This document shows positions 1-10,318 of a stretch of 64,000 nucleotides of DNA, in pieces. The stretch lies in the NCBI GenBank assembly GCA_029339195.1, contig JAPTJF010000234.1, forward strand, positions 30,832-94,831. The letters run 5' to 3'. The notes under the pieces are model-generated. The model did not search any database, had not been told where the DNA came from, and was given only the letters and a program-made list of their open reading frames with translations. The stretch comes from Micractinium sp. NFX-FRZ. Taxonomy: Eukaryota > Chlorophyta > Trebouxiophyceae > Chlorellales > Chlorellaceae. The position numbers and the translations under genes were made by a program. Position 1 is the stretch's first letter. Each line of letters opens with the position of its first letter.

Positions 1-710
1 GGCGCACCCAGTTGCCGGCTGCCTTGGCCGGCCTTGGACGTCCTTGGACGCACTGCCAAGGCCAAAACAGAACGTGCCTGCCTACCTGCATGTGCCCCCA
101 CTCCTGCTCTCCACACTGCAGGCCGCCTGTGACCCCTTGGGACCCCGCCCTGTCACCCCCCTTGGACCACGCCTCTCAACCAACAAGGTGCGCTAGTGCC
201 ATGGGTGCTGAGGGACGTGCCACACCACATGTGCAGCCACATGCATTCAACGAGGTATCCTGGCAACGGTGGCGGCTGGGACTGAGGAGCGCCCCGGCAG
301 CACCCAGCGGCAACCAAGGCCTTTGCTGCGAACTTGCACCCTAGGTGATACCCCAGCAACCTCCTTGACGGTCAACCTCGATCGCTGCCTGCCACCTTGT
401 TCCTGCTATGACCGCTTGCCCGTTGTACCGTGAACTAGCAGCCCACCCTGCCGGTCGCTGCGCACGCATGCCGACGTACGCGCCGCCAGCTCTGCCTCCT
501 TTAAAAGTACATCAATATCGAGATCTTATGCCGAGATCATGCAGATCTCTGGCATTGGTCAGATGCCAGAGGCCCCGGCGTGCTCCATTGACAGAGACGC
601 AAGCATTGCCCCTCCCCCCAAAGTTGGTTGCATGTATTGCTCTCGCAAATGGGAGGGTGCCTCTTGATCTGTGCCCCTGTGCAGGCGCCCCACCCCTCCC
701 AACTGCCACC
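1..710. other. no gene recognised; GC-rich flank
   Basis: Overlapping open frames occur on both strands but none has a recognisable domain or a convincing splice structure. The stretch is rich in Cys/Pro/Ala-coding GCCTGC-type runs, which give spurious ORFs. It probably holds the promoter and 5' UTR of the gene starting at 711. Confidence 0.5.
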
Positions 711-2021
711 ATGAGGGCCGCTGCCATCCTGATGCTGATGCTGGTTGCCAGGTGGGCCCGCCTGCCTGCCTGCCACTGCCATTGCCACCGCCTGCCCGCC
801 TGCCGTCCTGCCTGCCTGCCACCACCCCTCCACTGTTGGTCCAGCTGGGGCTCCTGCCGACCTGCCTGTGCACACGATCCGTTGCCGCGTGAGTTGCGCC
901 GCCCACCTGCCCGCCTTCCGGCCCGCATGCCTGCCTGCCAGGCAGAGCCTATCTTGTTGTATGAGCATGCCTGCCTGCCTGCCTGGCCGTGCGCCTGCCT
1001 GGGCTGCGGTTTGAGCAGGAAGGCTCCGCCCCATGTCCAACTCGCATGCGGTGGTCACTTGCTTCTGCACTACGGAAGAGGGGCTGCTCACACTGGCGGT
1101 CAAACCTATCTCCCCACCTTGCGCACCTTCCTGGCCCCCTGCCTGCCTGCAGCGCTTCTCTTGCCCCTGCTGCTGCCAGCGGGCAGCAGGGGCGCAAGCT
1201 CATGAGGAAGCTGCAGGACTGCTGCGCTCTGTGCAGGCAGACGTGCGACCAGGGCGAAGGGTGAGTTGTGCCTGCTACTGCTATGCCACGCTGTGGTCAC
1301 GGTATGCAGTGCTGTGAGTGCTCGGCAGGGAGACGTGCAACCCAAGTGAAGGGTGGGTGGACGTCCCTTCTGGCCACTGCAGTGGCGGGCACCCTTCCTG
1401 CTGTGACCACCCGCTGCCAGGTTGCACTGCGTGCCAGCCGCCTCTGCACGCGCCGCTCCTGCCGCCGGGCTTGCAGCGCCCGCACACATTCCGCCCGCCC
1501 CATGTGCTCTCCCCCACTCGCATGTGGCATATTTCTCAATCCACCATTTGCATTCAAAAGTAAACGATCTCCTCTCCTCTCCATTGCCTCCCCCTGCCGC
1601 CGACCCTCTCCTGAGCCTGTGCAGGTGCGCCTGGAAGCGGGTGTACAACCCTCAGAGCACCACCACCGGCACGTGCACCTATGTCTGCGGCAAGCCCAAT
1701 GTCCCCATAGCTGGGAGGTGAGCCGCGGCAGCTGCCAGATCGCACAGGCTATGCACTACCCACATACACAGCTAGGCAGCACTGCTGGCAGGAAAGTGAG
1801 CCCTGGCGGCTTAGAGGTAGCTGACAGGCGAGGCGCTGCTGCCGCCTTGAACCCTTGTCGCCTTGCCAGCCCACTGCCGCGACCCTTGTCGGCGGTGCTG
1901 TGCCTTTTGCACTGCTGCGCCTGGTGCGCCGCACCTCTCGTCGCCGGGCAGGGTAATGGTCCCCTCGATGCTGACCAACATCATCAGCAAGATTATGTAT
2001 CATGCCCTGGCTGGGCAGTGA
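711..2021 (+). CDS. small secreted Cys-rich protein, PAN/Apple-like Cys cluster
   Basis: Partly resolved spliced gene. Exon 1 (711-751) encodes the start of a signal peptide, MRAAAILMLMLVA, and ends at a GTGGGC donor. Exon 2 (845-888, before GTGAGT) continues in phase as SWGSCRPACAHDPLP. One or more exons between 889 and 1260 are not placed with certainty; the last part, up to the GTGAGT at 1261, reads KLQDCCALCRQTCDQGEG. Exon 1625-1717 reads GCAWKRVYNPQSTTTG and then a CTYVCG pair. Exon 1952-2021 reads VMVPSMLTNIISKIMYHALAG and stops. The CC..C...C....C spacing followed by a Trp-containing stretch recalls PAN/Apple domains, which bind carbohydrate or protein outside the cell; this assignment is inference. 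The product would be about 100-150 residues, secreted or on the surface. It lies convergent to the FAS1 gene at 2718-4985. Confidence 0.5.
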
Positions 2022-2434
2022 GGCATCAGATGGGCCCACTTGCTGGCTCCAATGTCTTCCGTGTGATCCGTGCGGTGCAGGGCACATGCCACACGTGATG
2101 GGCAACACACACAGGCGATTGCTGGTCACGATTGGCTGGCCCGGCAGCATCTGAGCAGAGGCCAGCATCTGGAGCAGACGCCCCTCTCAAGACGACCCAC
2201 CAACCCACCCACAACCCACCCTTTGAAACTTCATAAGGAAATTGGCATCTGCCGGCCTTGCTCTTGTAGCGACATGTGTGTACAGCAACAGCAGCTGCTT
2301 GCACTCAATGGTCAGACAAGTGACACGTTGTGCTTTGCTTGCCCATGATCGCCGCGGTTGATCGCGTCATAAGCGTTGCACAGAAGCTGTGTGCACACCA
2401 GGGTACACACACACACGCACCCGCACACCAAACG

Positions 2435-2439
2435 TGTAA
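2435..2439 (+). terminator. TGTAA poly(A)-type signal
   Basis: TGTAA lies about 410 nt after the stop of the Cys-rich gene. TGTAA is the established poly(A) signal of chlorophyte nuclear genes; its use here is inferred from position. Confidence 0.35.
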
Positions 2440-2512
2440 CCACATGCGTCAAGTGGCGAGTCGCAAGCCCTGCCAGGCACAGTGTGCGTGCAGCCCCCTT
2501 GAGCTCTCATGC

Positions 2513-2517
2513 TTACA
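2513..2517 (-). terminator. TGTAA poly(A)-type signal, minus strand
   Basis: TTACA on the plus strand gives TGTAA on the minus strand about 200 nt after the stop of the FAS1 gene at 2718. It sits about 75 bp from the plus-strand TGTAA at 2435, as expected for a convergent gene pair. Confidence 0.4.
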
Positions 2518-2717
2518 AAGGGGTCTGGACAGCACACGCACACAAGCAAGGGCAGCAGCACAGCATCATGGCGTCTTGAAGCGGCGTGAGGGCACTAGCG
2601 CTCAGCAGCGCCGGCCAGTGTTGAAACACTCAACATGCACTCTTGCTATGCCACATGGCCGGCCGCTTGGTACATGTACGGCCTTGTACTGTACAGCCAC
2701 ACCCGCCTGCCAGTGGG

Positions 2718-4985
2718 TCAGCAGTCCTCTCCCGTGAGGAAGCACTTTGCATCCTCGGCGCTGACCTGGGCAATGTCCTGGAAGGCGGCCGGCATGAGCA
2801 CCTGCAGCGGGCATGTGACACGCGTGTTGAGAGTGAGGCACGTCAGGGGGGCCGCGCCGCAGATGCACTGCCTCCAGCAGACAGGCAGGCCGATGCACTG
2901 ATTACAGGAAGGCAGGCAACGGAAGCAGCGCAGGCTGTTCATAGACAGGAACACTGAACATACGCAGCCAAAACCAGGCCAGGAAGGGGACTGGTAGCCA
3001 GTGGAGGGGGGCCCCGACATGGGGGCCCACACCTCTGCTCGTTTCCTCAACCCACGCCCAAGGGCGTATTCCTCTTCTTCTTCTTCTTCCAGGAAGGGGA
3101 AACATCAAGCTCACCCGGTCCACTCCGTAGATGGCAGAGCTGCACACCCAGTGTGCCTTGGCCACCCTGGCAGTCGCCCCCTGCGAGTCGGTCACAATGT
3201 GCTCCCCCCAGTGGTCGGTCACCTGCGGCGGCACAACCAGTGGCCAAGGCGGCGTGAAGCTGGAGTGTACGAGCAGGCAGGCACGCAGCATCTTGCCTAA
3301 ACACCACATCACATGCAGGCCTTCTTACGGCCAGCGTGCACCGAATCAGTCGCCAAGGCGGCTGGCTAGATAGAGCAATGCATGCATGCGCTGGTGTCTC
3401 TGGCGTCGGGCTGACACCCACCCACTCGTGCCACCCCGCCTGCCCACGCTACCGTGGGCGCCTGCCCCGGCAGCGCCAAGCGTCAACAGCTCACACACAC
3501 CGCACCCACCGTGAGCGTGTACCCTGGCAGTGCCGTGTCCAGGGGGCTGGCGGCCTGCAGGTCCCCAGGCTCCAGCGGGCCCACCGTGGGCAGCAGGTGG
3601 TACAGGAAGATGGTGATCAGCTGCACAGGACGGACGTAGGGGGAAATAGAGGGGGGAGGGGGAAGGTTGATAAGCGGGGGGAGGGGGGGGCAGGGCTTGG
3701 CGGGGCGGGGCGGGCGGGGGGATGCCGCGGGTGGCCAGGTGGTGCCAGCGGGGCGGGGCGGCCTGCCAGCTCAGCAGGTAGGTAGCTCAACAGTGGGCCG
3801 GCGGCAGTCGAGCGACACTGCTCCCGCCGGCCGGGCCAGAGGGAGCGGCTGATAGGCGGTGCAGAGACAGGTGTGCAAAGCAAGGTGGGCAAAGCAAGCG
3901 GAGGCAGCTGCCAGCTCAGCAGGCAGCTCAGCAGTCAACTCACGCGCTCGGCAACCTCCGGGGCCAGCCCGATATGGATGAGGGTGTCCACGTCGTGGGC
4001 CTGCACCCAGCAGCAAGACACAGGCCGGCATTAGCCCACCACGAACACGCGGGAGAGCGGGCTCCCGTGGGCGCCCGTGCTGGCGAGGGCTGCCGCCGAC
4101 GTGCAGGCAGGCGGGCCCACGCCGGCAGCCCAGCCCTCGCGCGCGCGCATACACACACACACACACACAGCCACGTGGGGTGCATATCTGTGCAGCCAGT
4201 GGCAGGGGGGGGAGGCGAGGAGGCTCACCGGCAGTGGGATGCCGCTGGATGCAAGGAGCCAGGTGATGGCCTCGTTGCGTGGGAGGAAGAGGGTGGCGTC
4301 TTGTGGGATGCCGCGCGGCAGCATCTTGAGGTCTGCACCCATCACGGCGAGACAGCACGAAATTCGCAGGCTTGTTTGATGCCGATGGGAGACGCCCAAC
4401 AAGTGGCCATGTGCGCAGCGTGCGGCGGCGGGGCGGGGCGGGGCGCGGCATGCGGCATGCGGGGTGCGGCGGCAGCGGCGCACGGGGCTGCCGCAGGCGC
4501 CCTCTTCCCCGCTCACGCTGCATGAGCTTCATCGCGCTGCTGAACTCGCCGAACTGCTTCAGGATGGACAGGTCGGCGCACTGCAGTTGCAAGGCAGCCA
4601 ATTGTAAGTCGGGGGGGCAGGGGAAAGAGCAAGGAGGGCAAGGGGGGCTGGCGGGCGGGCGCTCCGGAGGCTCCACATCCGGAGGCGGTGCAGCTGCCGC
4701 CGCCGCCACTGCTGCCAACCCCAGCGTCCTGCATCTTTCGGTCAGCGTCGTTGCCGTGTACTGGCGAATCATTTCGCCCCAAGAAGAGGCTTTGCGAGGC
4801 TTGGGCGGCCGCCGGCGGGGAGACACATTCACACGCTGGACGAGTACTTGCGGTGCTGCACGAGCAAACACCAAAACCCGTCTGTCTACCTTAGCTGTTT
4901 GCAGATGCCAGTTGGAAGCTCCGGCGCCTCCCGCCAGCAGCAGGAGCGCGGCCGCTGCCACTAGCAGCACCGCCCTCGCCCCCAT
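2718..4985 (-). CDS. secreted FAS1 (fasciclin) domain protein, copy 1
   Basis: Seven exons: 4985-4890, 4580-4517, 4332-4229, 4000-3944, 3620-3510, 3222-3115, 2801-2718 (207 aa). Exon 1 encodes a signal peptide (MGARAVLLVAAAALLLLAG, then AGASNW). The rest is one FAS1 domain: CADLSILKQFGEFSSAMKL, then ATLFLPRNEAITWLL (the H1-like box), DVDTLIHIGLAPEVAERV, IFLYHLLPTVGPL, TDSQGATARVAK, and the closing VLMPAAFQDI. FAS1 proteins act in extracellular adhesion or in the cell wall; no enzymatic role is known for the fold. The intron between 4890 and 4580 has a length divisible by three and contains no in-frame stop, so a retained-intron isoform would be Pro-rich; I exclude it because the acceptor has a strong pyrimidine tract and the paralogue at 5984-9425 has the same intron. 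Confidence 0.85.
4148..4168. repeat. (AC)n microsatellite
   Basis: Alternating AC run inside an intron of FAS1 copy 1. Confidence 0.8.
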
Positions 4986-5983
4986 ACTGCTCGCCCCGTT
5001 ATTACTGTCTTATATGAAATGCGAGCACACATCTGATCCACGGGCGCTCCAAAAGGCACATGCATGCTGTCGCCAGCTCAGCGAAGTACATGCTGCAGTA
5101 CGTTGCCAGTGCTCAGTGCTTGGGCCCTGTATACACACTGTGCATGGCAGCGAGGTGTGGAGTGTGGATGACAGCACACATGTGGCGGCGCCTGCAGCTA
5201 CCTACAAGCGCAGTAGCCGGTGTCTGCGTGAGGTCAAGGGAGTGACTGCTTCCTGGGGCAGCGGGCAGCCCACAGCCTGGCAGCCATCCCTACAGCAGCA
5301 GCTCCACGCATAAATTCAAGCAATTTGCACCACCACCCCAGACATGTATAGCCCTCGAGTGCTATACTCTGTTACAAGGGAAGTCACACAGGCAGGGCAG
5401 GCATCAGCGAATGGAAGATGCTGCTCCACGTGTGGGCAGGACCCGGGCCTGTGGGCAACGCGGCAGGCTGTGCAGGCAGCGTTGGGCAGGGTGTGCGTGC
5501 GCTGGGAGACAAAAGAGGGGCGCTGTGTGAGAAGGAGGAATCGGGAGGAATCCGGCAACGGCTGAGCATGAGTCACGCGGGGTGGGTGAGTGGGCAGGGG
5601 CGCGTGCGGTGGTCTGTTTGCAGGGGTGCTGTATGGGGGAAGGGGGCATGTGCCCGGCGCCCCTACGTCATGTTCGGGAGTGCTTGTAATCGCGAGGAAT
5701 CCGGGGGCGGGATGGAGGGAGTGCGGGTGTGAGGGTGAGGGCGAGGGGGCGCAGCCAGAATGGGGCCGCACCCGATGGGGCGGTGAGTGGGTGGGGTGCC
5801 AGCGGCAGCAAGCCGAGAGGAAGGCGCTCGAGGCACAGCACGCACAGCATGCACAGCGTGCCCGCCTGCCTGCCTGCCCGCTGTGCCTGCTCCGTGCTCC
5901 ACCTTCCGGAGCCACGGGGCAGGCTAGGGACAGGCTGGAGGTGCTCAGGCAGTTGCACGCGGGCGGCTGGCAAGGCGCTCTGT
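4986..5983. other. intergenic region between the two FAS1 genes
   Basis: No exon recognised. On the minus strand a CATATAAG box lies at 5009-5016, 24-31 nt upstream of the FAS1 copy 1 start codon, and could be its TATA element. TGTAA on the minus strand at 5372-5376 is a candidate poly(A) signal for FAS1 copy 2. Open frames at 5316-5915 are low-complexity. Confidence 0.45.
5372..5376 (-). terminator. candidate TGTAA poly(A) signal of FAS1 copy 2
   Basis: TTACA on the plus strand, about 610 nt past the stop of the gene at 5984. It is the nearest TGTAA on the coding strand, although this implies a long 3' UTR. Confidence 0.3.
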
Positions 5984-8900
5984 TCAGGCGGCAGCGGGGG
6001 CGGCGGCGGGAGCCCCGCCACCCAGCAGAGCGGCCGCCTCCTCGGGAGAGGTGTCAGGGATGGACAGGATGTCGGCAGTGGGCATGAGCACCTGCAACAA
6101 GGCCGGGGTGGTGTGGGCAGGGCAGCAGAGCGGTGTGTGAGAGGGCACATGTGTGGGGCGGCCCCCTCTGCAAAGGCTGATGCCTGGGGTGGGCATGGCT
6201 GTGTGTGTGGGGGGGCGGTTGCACCTTTCAGGGGCGTGCGGGGTGGTGTGTGGTGTGGTGATGCCATGGCTGGGGTTCCGGGGTTCCGGGGGCGCGGCGG
6301 GGTGTCACATGCATGCGCAGCCCACACTCGTGACGTGCCAGGCACGTGCAGACACCGCAGCAGCTTTAAAACATGGGGAACACAGCCTGCCCCACCTAGT
6401 TGCACAAACCAAGCTGGGGGCTGCATGCGCACTAGCCCTGCCCCCAATCAAAGTCCGACTCAAAACAACACAAGGCAAGGGAGGACAAGGAAGTGAGGGG
6501 AAGAACACACGTAAAAGTAGAGTAAACTGCACAAGTAAAGAAAAAACTGCTCCCCCTCGCTCACCTTGTCGACAATGTAGATCTGGGAGCCGCAGGCGGG
6601 GACGGCGTCGCCCAGCACGTTGGCCACGGCGCCAGAGGCATCGGTCACAGTGTAGGCGCCGGCAGAGCCGCCAAACTGCATGGCGTCATGGTAGCAACGG
6701 GTGGGTGAGTGTGGGGCAAGACCAACATCAAGAAGAGTGGGGATGGCATCTCTGCTTCCAAACACCCTGCGCTCGACACCGCCACAGACGGGGGAGTGGC
6801 GTCAGCCTGCAGAGCAAACATTCACGCACAGCTTGCTGGCATTCCCCTTTCGTCTTCATGGTGGGGTGGGGCCGGCAGCCTCTCATCGACCCGCAGCCTC
6901 CTTCAGCCGTCACTGCGGCAAAGCCCATGCTAGTGCCACAGCCCAGGCAACCGCCCTTCCAACTCCCTCTGTCCCCTCAAACTCACGGTCAGGGTGTACT
7001 CGGCGCCCAGGGCGGTGGTGAGGGTGCCCTTGGCCGCCAGCTCATCGGCGGTGTAGGCCCCGCTGGGCACGATGTGGTAGATCACAGCGCTGGTCAGCTG
7101 CAGGGGGCCGGGGGCCGGGGAGAAGGCAATTGATCAGATGCACCGTGACTGCTGAGACGCGTCTCGGCAGGGATGGGGGCCCGCTGGGCACGATGTGGTG
7201 GACCACAGCGCTGTCAGGTGCAGGGGGCGGGGGGCGCAAGGTGGATGGCCGGGGCCAGAGGACGCCTGCTGGGCACGCTGTGAAACAGGCCACAGCAGGC
7301 GGCTGCACAATACGCTCAAGGGTCCAGGCCAGGGCATGGGTGGGTGCGTGGGCGGGTGCAGGGCAGCGAGGGCCGCCGGCGTGCGAGGTGGGTGGGAGGG
7401 TGTGTGGGTGCACGGCAGCACAGCACCGTGGCTTGCCCTGGGTCCCACCATGGACGCCTGGATGGGCTAAAAAAAACCCAACACAAAAACAACCATAGCC
7501 GCACACAACCCCGCTGAAGCAATGCAGCAACCCAGCTGTGCTGCCGCCGGCCCTCCGCCCAACCAGCAGAGGTGCGCCCAACCAGCAGAGGTGCGGGCAC
7601 GGCAGCATGGCTTGCCTTGGGTCCCACCAGGCTCGCCAGGATGGGTGAGTCAGCCACCAGCTCGCCCAGCTGGTCTGCCGTCACGTTGGACTGCGGGCAC
7701 AGGGGATGGCACACCAAACAAGGATTGAGTTACTTAACATCCTGCAAGGGGCCGCCCACCTTTGCGCCACACCGGCCGGCGGCCACGCCGGACTCGAGGC
7801 ACTCACCGGAATGCCACAGGGTGAGGCAGCAGGTGCGGCGCCCAGCAGGGAGTCTCGTGCCCGCTAACACGCGCGGCAGGCAGCAAGCAGGCTCGCCCAC
7901 CCCGAGAAGCTTTTACCATAGCTCTCTAGGAACAGCCGCACAACAAGAAGCTTTTACCATAGCTCTCTAGGAACAGCCGCACAACGGCAAAGCAGGCGTG
8001 CGTGCACGGCAAGCAGCCCGCAAGTCCCGCCCGGGCAGCTGCACTGCACAGGAGCGCTCAGTAGCACAGGCAAGCAGGCGGCAGCAGGGGCTCCGCGGCA
8101 CCCAATCGCCGGCCAGGGAGCAGGATCACGCGACATTGGCGCACCAGGCGAGCCAGTCAAAGGAGCCCTCCTCCCCACCCCGACGATGCAGATGCAGAGA
8201 CGAGAATCACCTTTCCAACATGATACCCAGTTTTCGACAACAACATCATTCAGTTTTCGACAACAACATCAAGGGAGACACGAAACCCAAACTTGTGGTG
8301 CGCCCAGCACCAGCTCACCGAGCCCAGGAATCCTCCCAGGGTGTTGAGCAGTGCGGACACGCCGTCGTTGTTGGGCAGGAACACGGTGACGCCGGCGGGG
8401 ATGGAGGAGAGGAGCTCAAAGTCTGCAGGACGGGGCGTGGGTGCAAGGAGGGACGAGTGTGTTGGGGTGGGGCGGATGTGGGAAGGCGGGCGGGCGGGCC
8501 AGTGGCGGTGGGGTGTGGGATGGGGGGCCGAGCAAAATGGCGGTCACGCCGCCGCGTCCAGACTCCAGAAATTCTGCAACTCGAAGTGATGGGAATGTTC
8601 AGAAGGTGGGGGCAGAGGCAGGAAAGGAGGAGGCGGCGCCAGCGTGGATGGACTGCATGGGGTGCCGGCCTGCAGGGATGGTCACACGGTACATGTCAAC
8701 GTGGGCATAGGTGGATTTGGATAGGACAGGCGGTCGGAGTGCGCAGCGCTGATTGGCAGTCACCAGTGCAGGGTAAGAGGCTGCTGCATGGCGGCCTGGC
8801 TCCCGCGCTGTCCGTGCCGCTAGTGCTTGCTGTGCACCCGCCATACACCCTGCCCGACTGCCTGCCCAACCACCCTCCGCTTGCCCAGCACGCACCGCTG

Positions 8901-9425
8901 ATCACGGTGGCAATCTCGCTCAGCTCAGCAAAGCTGCCGATGACGGAGGTGTCGGCGCAACCCTGCATGAGATGGGCGCAAGCGAAAAAGTGGCGGCGGG
9001 AAGTGGGCACGGCGTGTGCGGGGCGGGGGCGGCTGCGCCTCGAAGCGGCACCAGGACATCCTCAGCAAGGAGCCCAAGGTCGGTGCTCTCCTGCACGTGC
9101 GACGTGTGCAGCCTTTGAGCTTTGAGACCGGCCGACTGGCCCGCCTGAGGGTATCAGCCATGTGCCATGCCATGTGGCCGCCTTATAAGCTGTGGTTTCT
9201 CTCTGCACCTCGCTTTGGCACGCCATCGGCGCGGCAGCTGGGCAGCGGGCTGGGCAGCGGGCTGGGCAGCGGGCTGGTCTGCCACAAGTCGAGGACCACC
9301 GCGTTGAGCCAGCCGCTCAAGGGAAGCCATCAACTGACCTCATCCTGCAGAAGGGTGCGTCCCATGGGGCGAGCCTGAGCGGTGCACGCCAGGAGCGCCA
9401 CCAGCACACACAGAGCAGCCTTCAT
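5984..9425 (-). CDS. secreted FAS1 (fasciclin) domain protein, copy 2
   Basis: Seven exons: 9425-9339, 8962-8896, 8422-8319, 7690-7628, 7097-6987, 6675-6565, 6091-5984 (216 aa). Exon 1 encodes the signal peptide MKAALCVLVALLACTAQARP. The single FAS1 domain reads CADTSVIGSFAELSEIATVI, then SIPAGVTVFLPNNDGVSALL (H1-like box), LGELVADSPILASL, AVIYHIVPSGAYTADEL, YTVTDASGAVANVLGDA and VLMPTADIL. It ends in a short Ala/Pro tail ([12 protein letters not shown]). Exon count, order and phases match copy 1, with exons 3 and 5 of identical length (104 and 111 nt), so the two are tandem duplicates whose sequences have since diverged strongly. Its introns hold several tandem copies of neighbouring exon edges (7061-7300, 7431-7640) and short tandem repeats (7905-7985, 8228-8271). 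Likely an extracellular adhesion or cell-wall protein. Confidence 0.85.
7061..7300. repeat. tandem copies of the exon 5 acceptor edge in FAS1 copy 2
   Basis: The block CGCTGGGCACGATGTGGT at 7061, the 5' end of exon 5 on the minus strand, recurs with few changes at 7182 (121 bp away), acceptor-like CAGG end included. A more decayed copy starts near 7267. The copies lie in the intron. Confidence 0.75.
7905..7985. repeat. 41-bp perfect-type tandem duplication
   Basis: The segment beginning AGAAGCTTTTACCATAGCTC at 7905 is repeated from 7946, ending ...AGCCGCACAAC in both copies. It lies in an intron of FAS1 copy 2 and, being almost unchanged, looks recent. Confidence 0.85.
8228..8271. repeat. 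23-bp tandem duplication
   Basis: CAGTTTTCGACAACAACATC occurs at 8228 and again at 8251, in the intron between exons 3 and 4 of FAS1 copy 2. Confidence 0.8.
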
Positions 9426-10318
9426 ATTTGGTTTGCTGGGTACTGGCAGGCGGAGCACTGGTGTGGCTCGGAAGGGCAGGAGAGAATTGGGTCGGGGTGC
9501 GCGGGCGCGCTTGAGGGCATAAGATCATCCAACCTGGCTGCGCTGGCGCTCTTTCCTCCCCCCCGCCGGGCGCTGAAAGCCGGCGCCGGCACACCCTTCC
9601 ACACAGCCCCTGGGGGGTAAGAGAAGCACTGCCTGCTTGAGCACATGGAAACACCAAGTTACAGGGCAGCCCTGGAACACATGAGAGCAGGGTGTGGCGG
9701 GGCAGGCGTGCTTCACAAGGTCGGCGCGCTGGGGGGCGGAGGGGGCGGGGCACGCGCGTGCGACGCAAGGCAATCGTAAAGGGGACAACAGAGAGGCTGG
9801 GAAGGGCTGAAATACGCAGAACAAATTTCGGGTGAGGCAGAAGAGCGGGCCCGTGGGTCCTGTAGGGAACGTGGAAGGGCCGGCACGTAGGGTGGGGCAA
9901 AGATGGGCGGGTGTCAGGGGAAGGCAAGCATGTGTGGGGGAGGAGGTGGTCTCGGATGGTTGGGGGTCGCACCCATGGGTGGGGGGAGCGGGCTGTGGGC
10001 GGCTGGCAGTGCCCTTTGGGGTAGCCGGGCCGAGCCCCGGGCCCCCCAGGCGGGGCGGGCTCATGCCCTGCTGGCTGCACACCACCCAACTGGAGAGCAG
10101 CTTGCGGATGCATGCAACTCTGCAGGCCCTCCTGCCTAGGATGCACACACAAGGGAAGTGCAGGGTGCGCTGTGCTGAGCTGGAGAGGCCCGGACCTAGC
10201 TCCAGGAAGGAAGAGAGGGAGTCCCCAGAAAAGGGAGCAGAGAGAGGGAGGGAGGAGAGCTTCCAGCTGGGCAGCCGGGGAGCAGCTGGTAGCTGTGCAC
10301 AAGGGCCCCTGTGGCGGG
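9426..10318. other. intergenic, promoter side of FAS1 copy 2 and 3' side of the PTP gene
   Basis: No exon recognised. Open frames on both strands are low-complexity shadows. A minus-strand TGTAA at 9659-9663 is the best poly(A) candidate for the phosphatase gene. Confidence 0.45.
9659..9663 (-). terminator. candidate TGTAA poly(A) signal of the PTP gene
   Basis: TTACA on the plus strand, about 655 nt beyond the stop codon at 10319. Confidence 0.3.

Noticed and set aside
408..1205. 265-codon plus-strand ORF rich in Cys/Pro/Leu
   Set aside because: It is driven by CCTGCCTGC runs, has no domain, and overlaps a better spliced model with a signal peptide in another frame.
3771..4985. 404-codon uninterrupted minus-strand ORF
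   Set aside because: Only its first 32 codons and a short internal piece are exonic; the rest reads through introns with clear donors and acceptors, and the FAS1 family fit comes from the spliced form.
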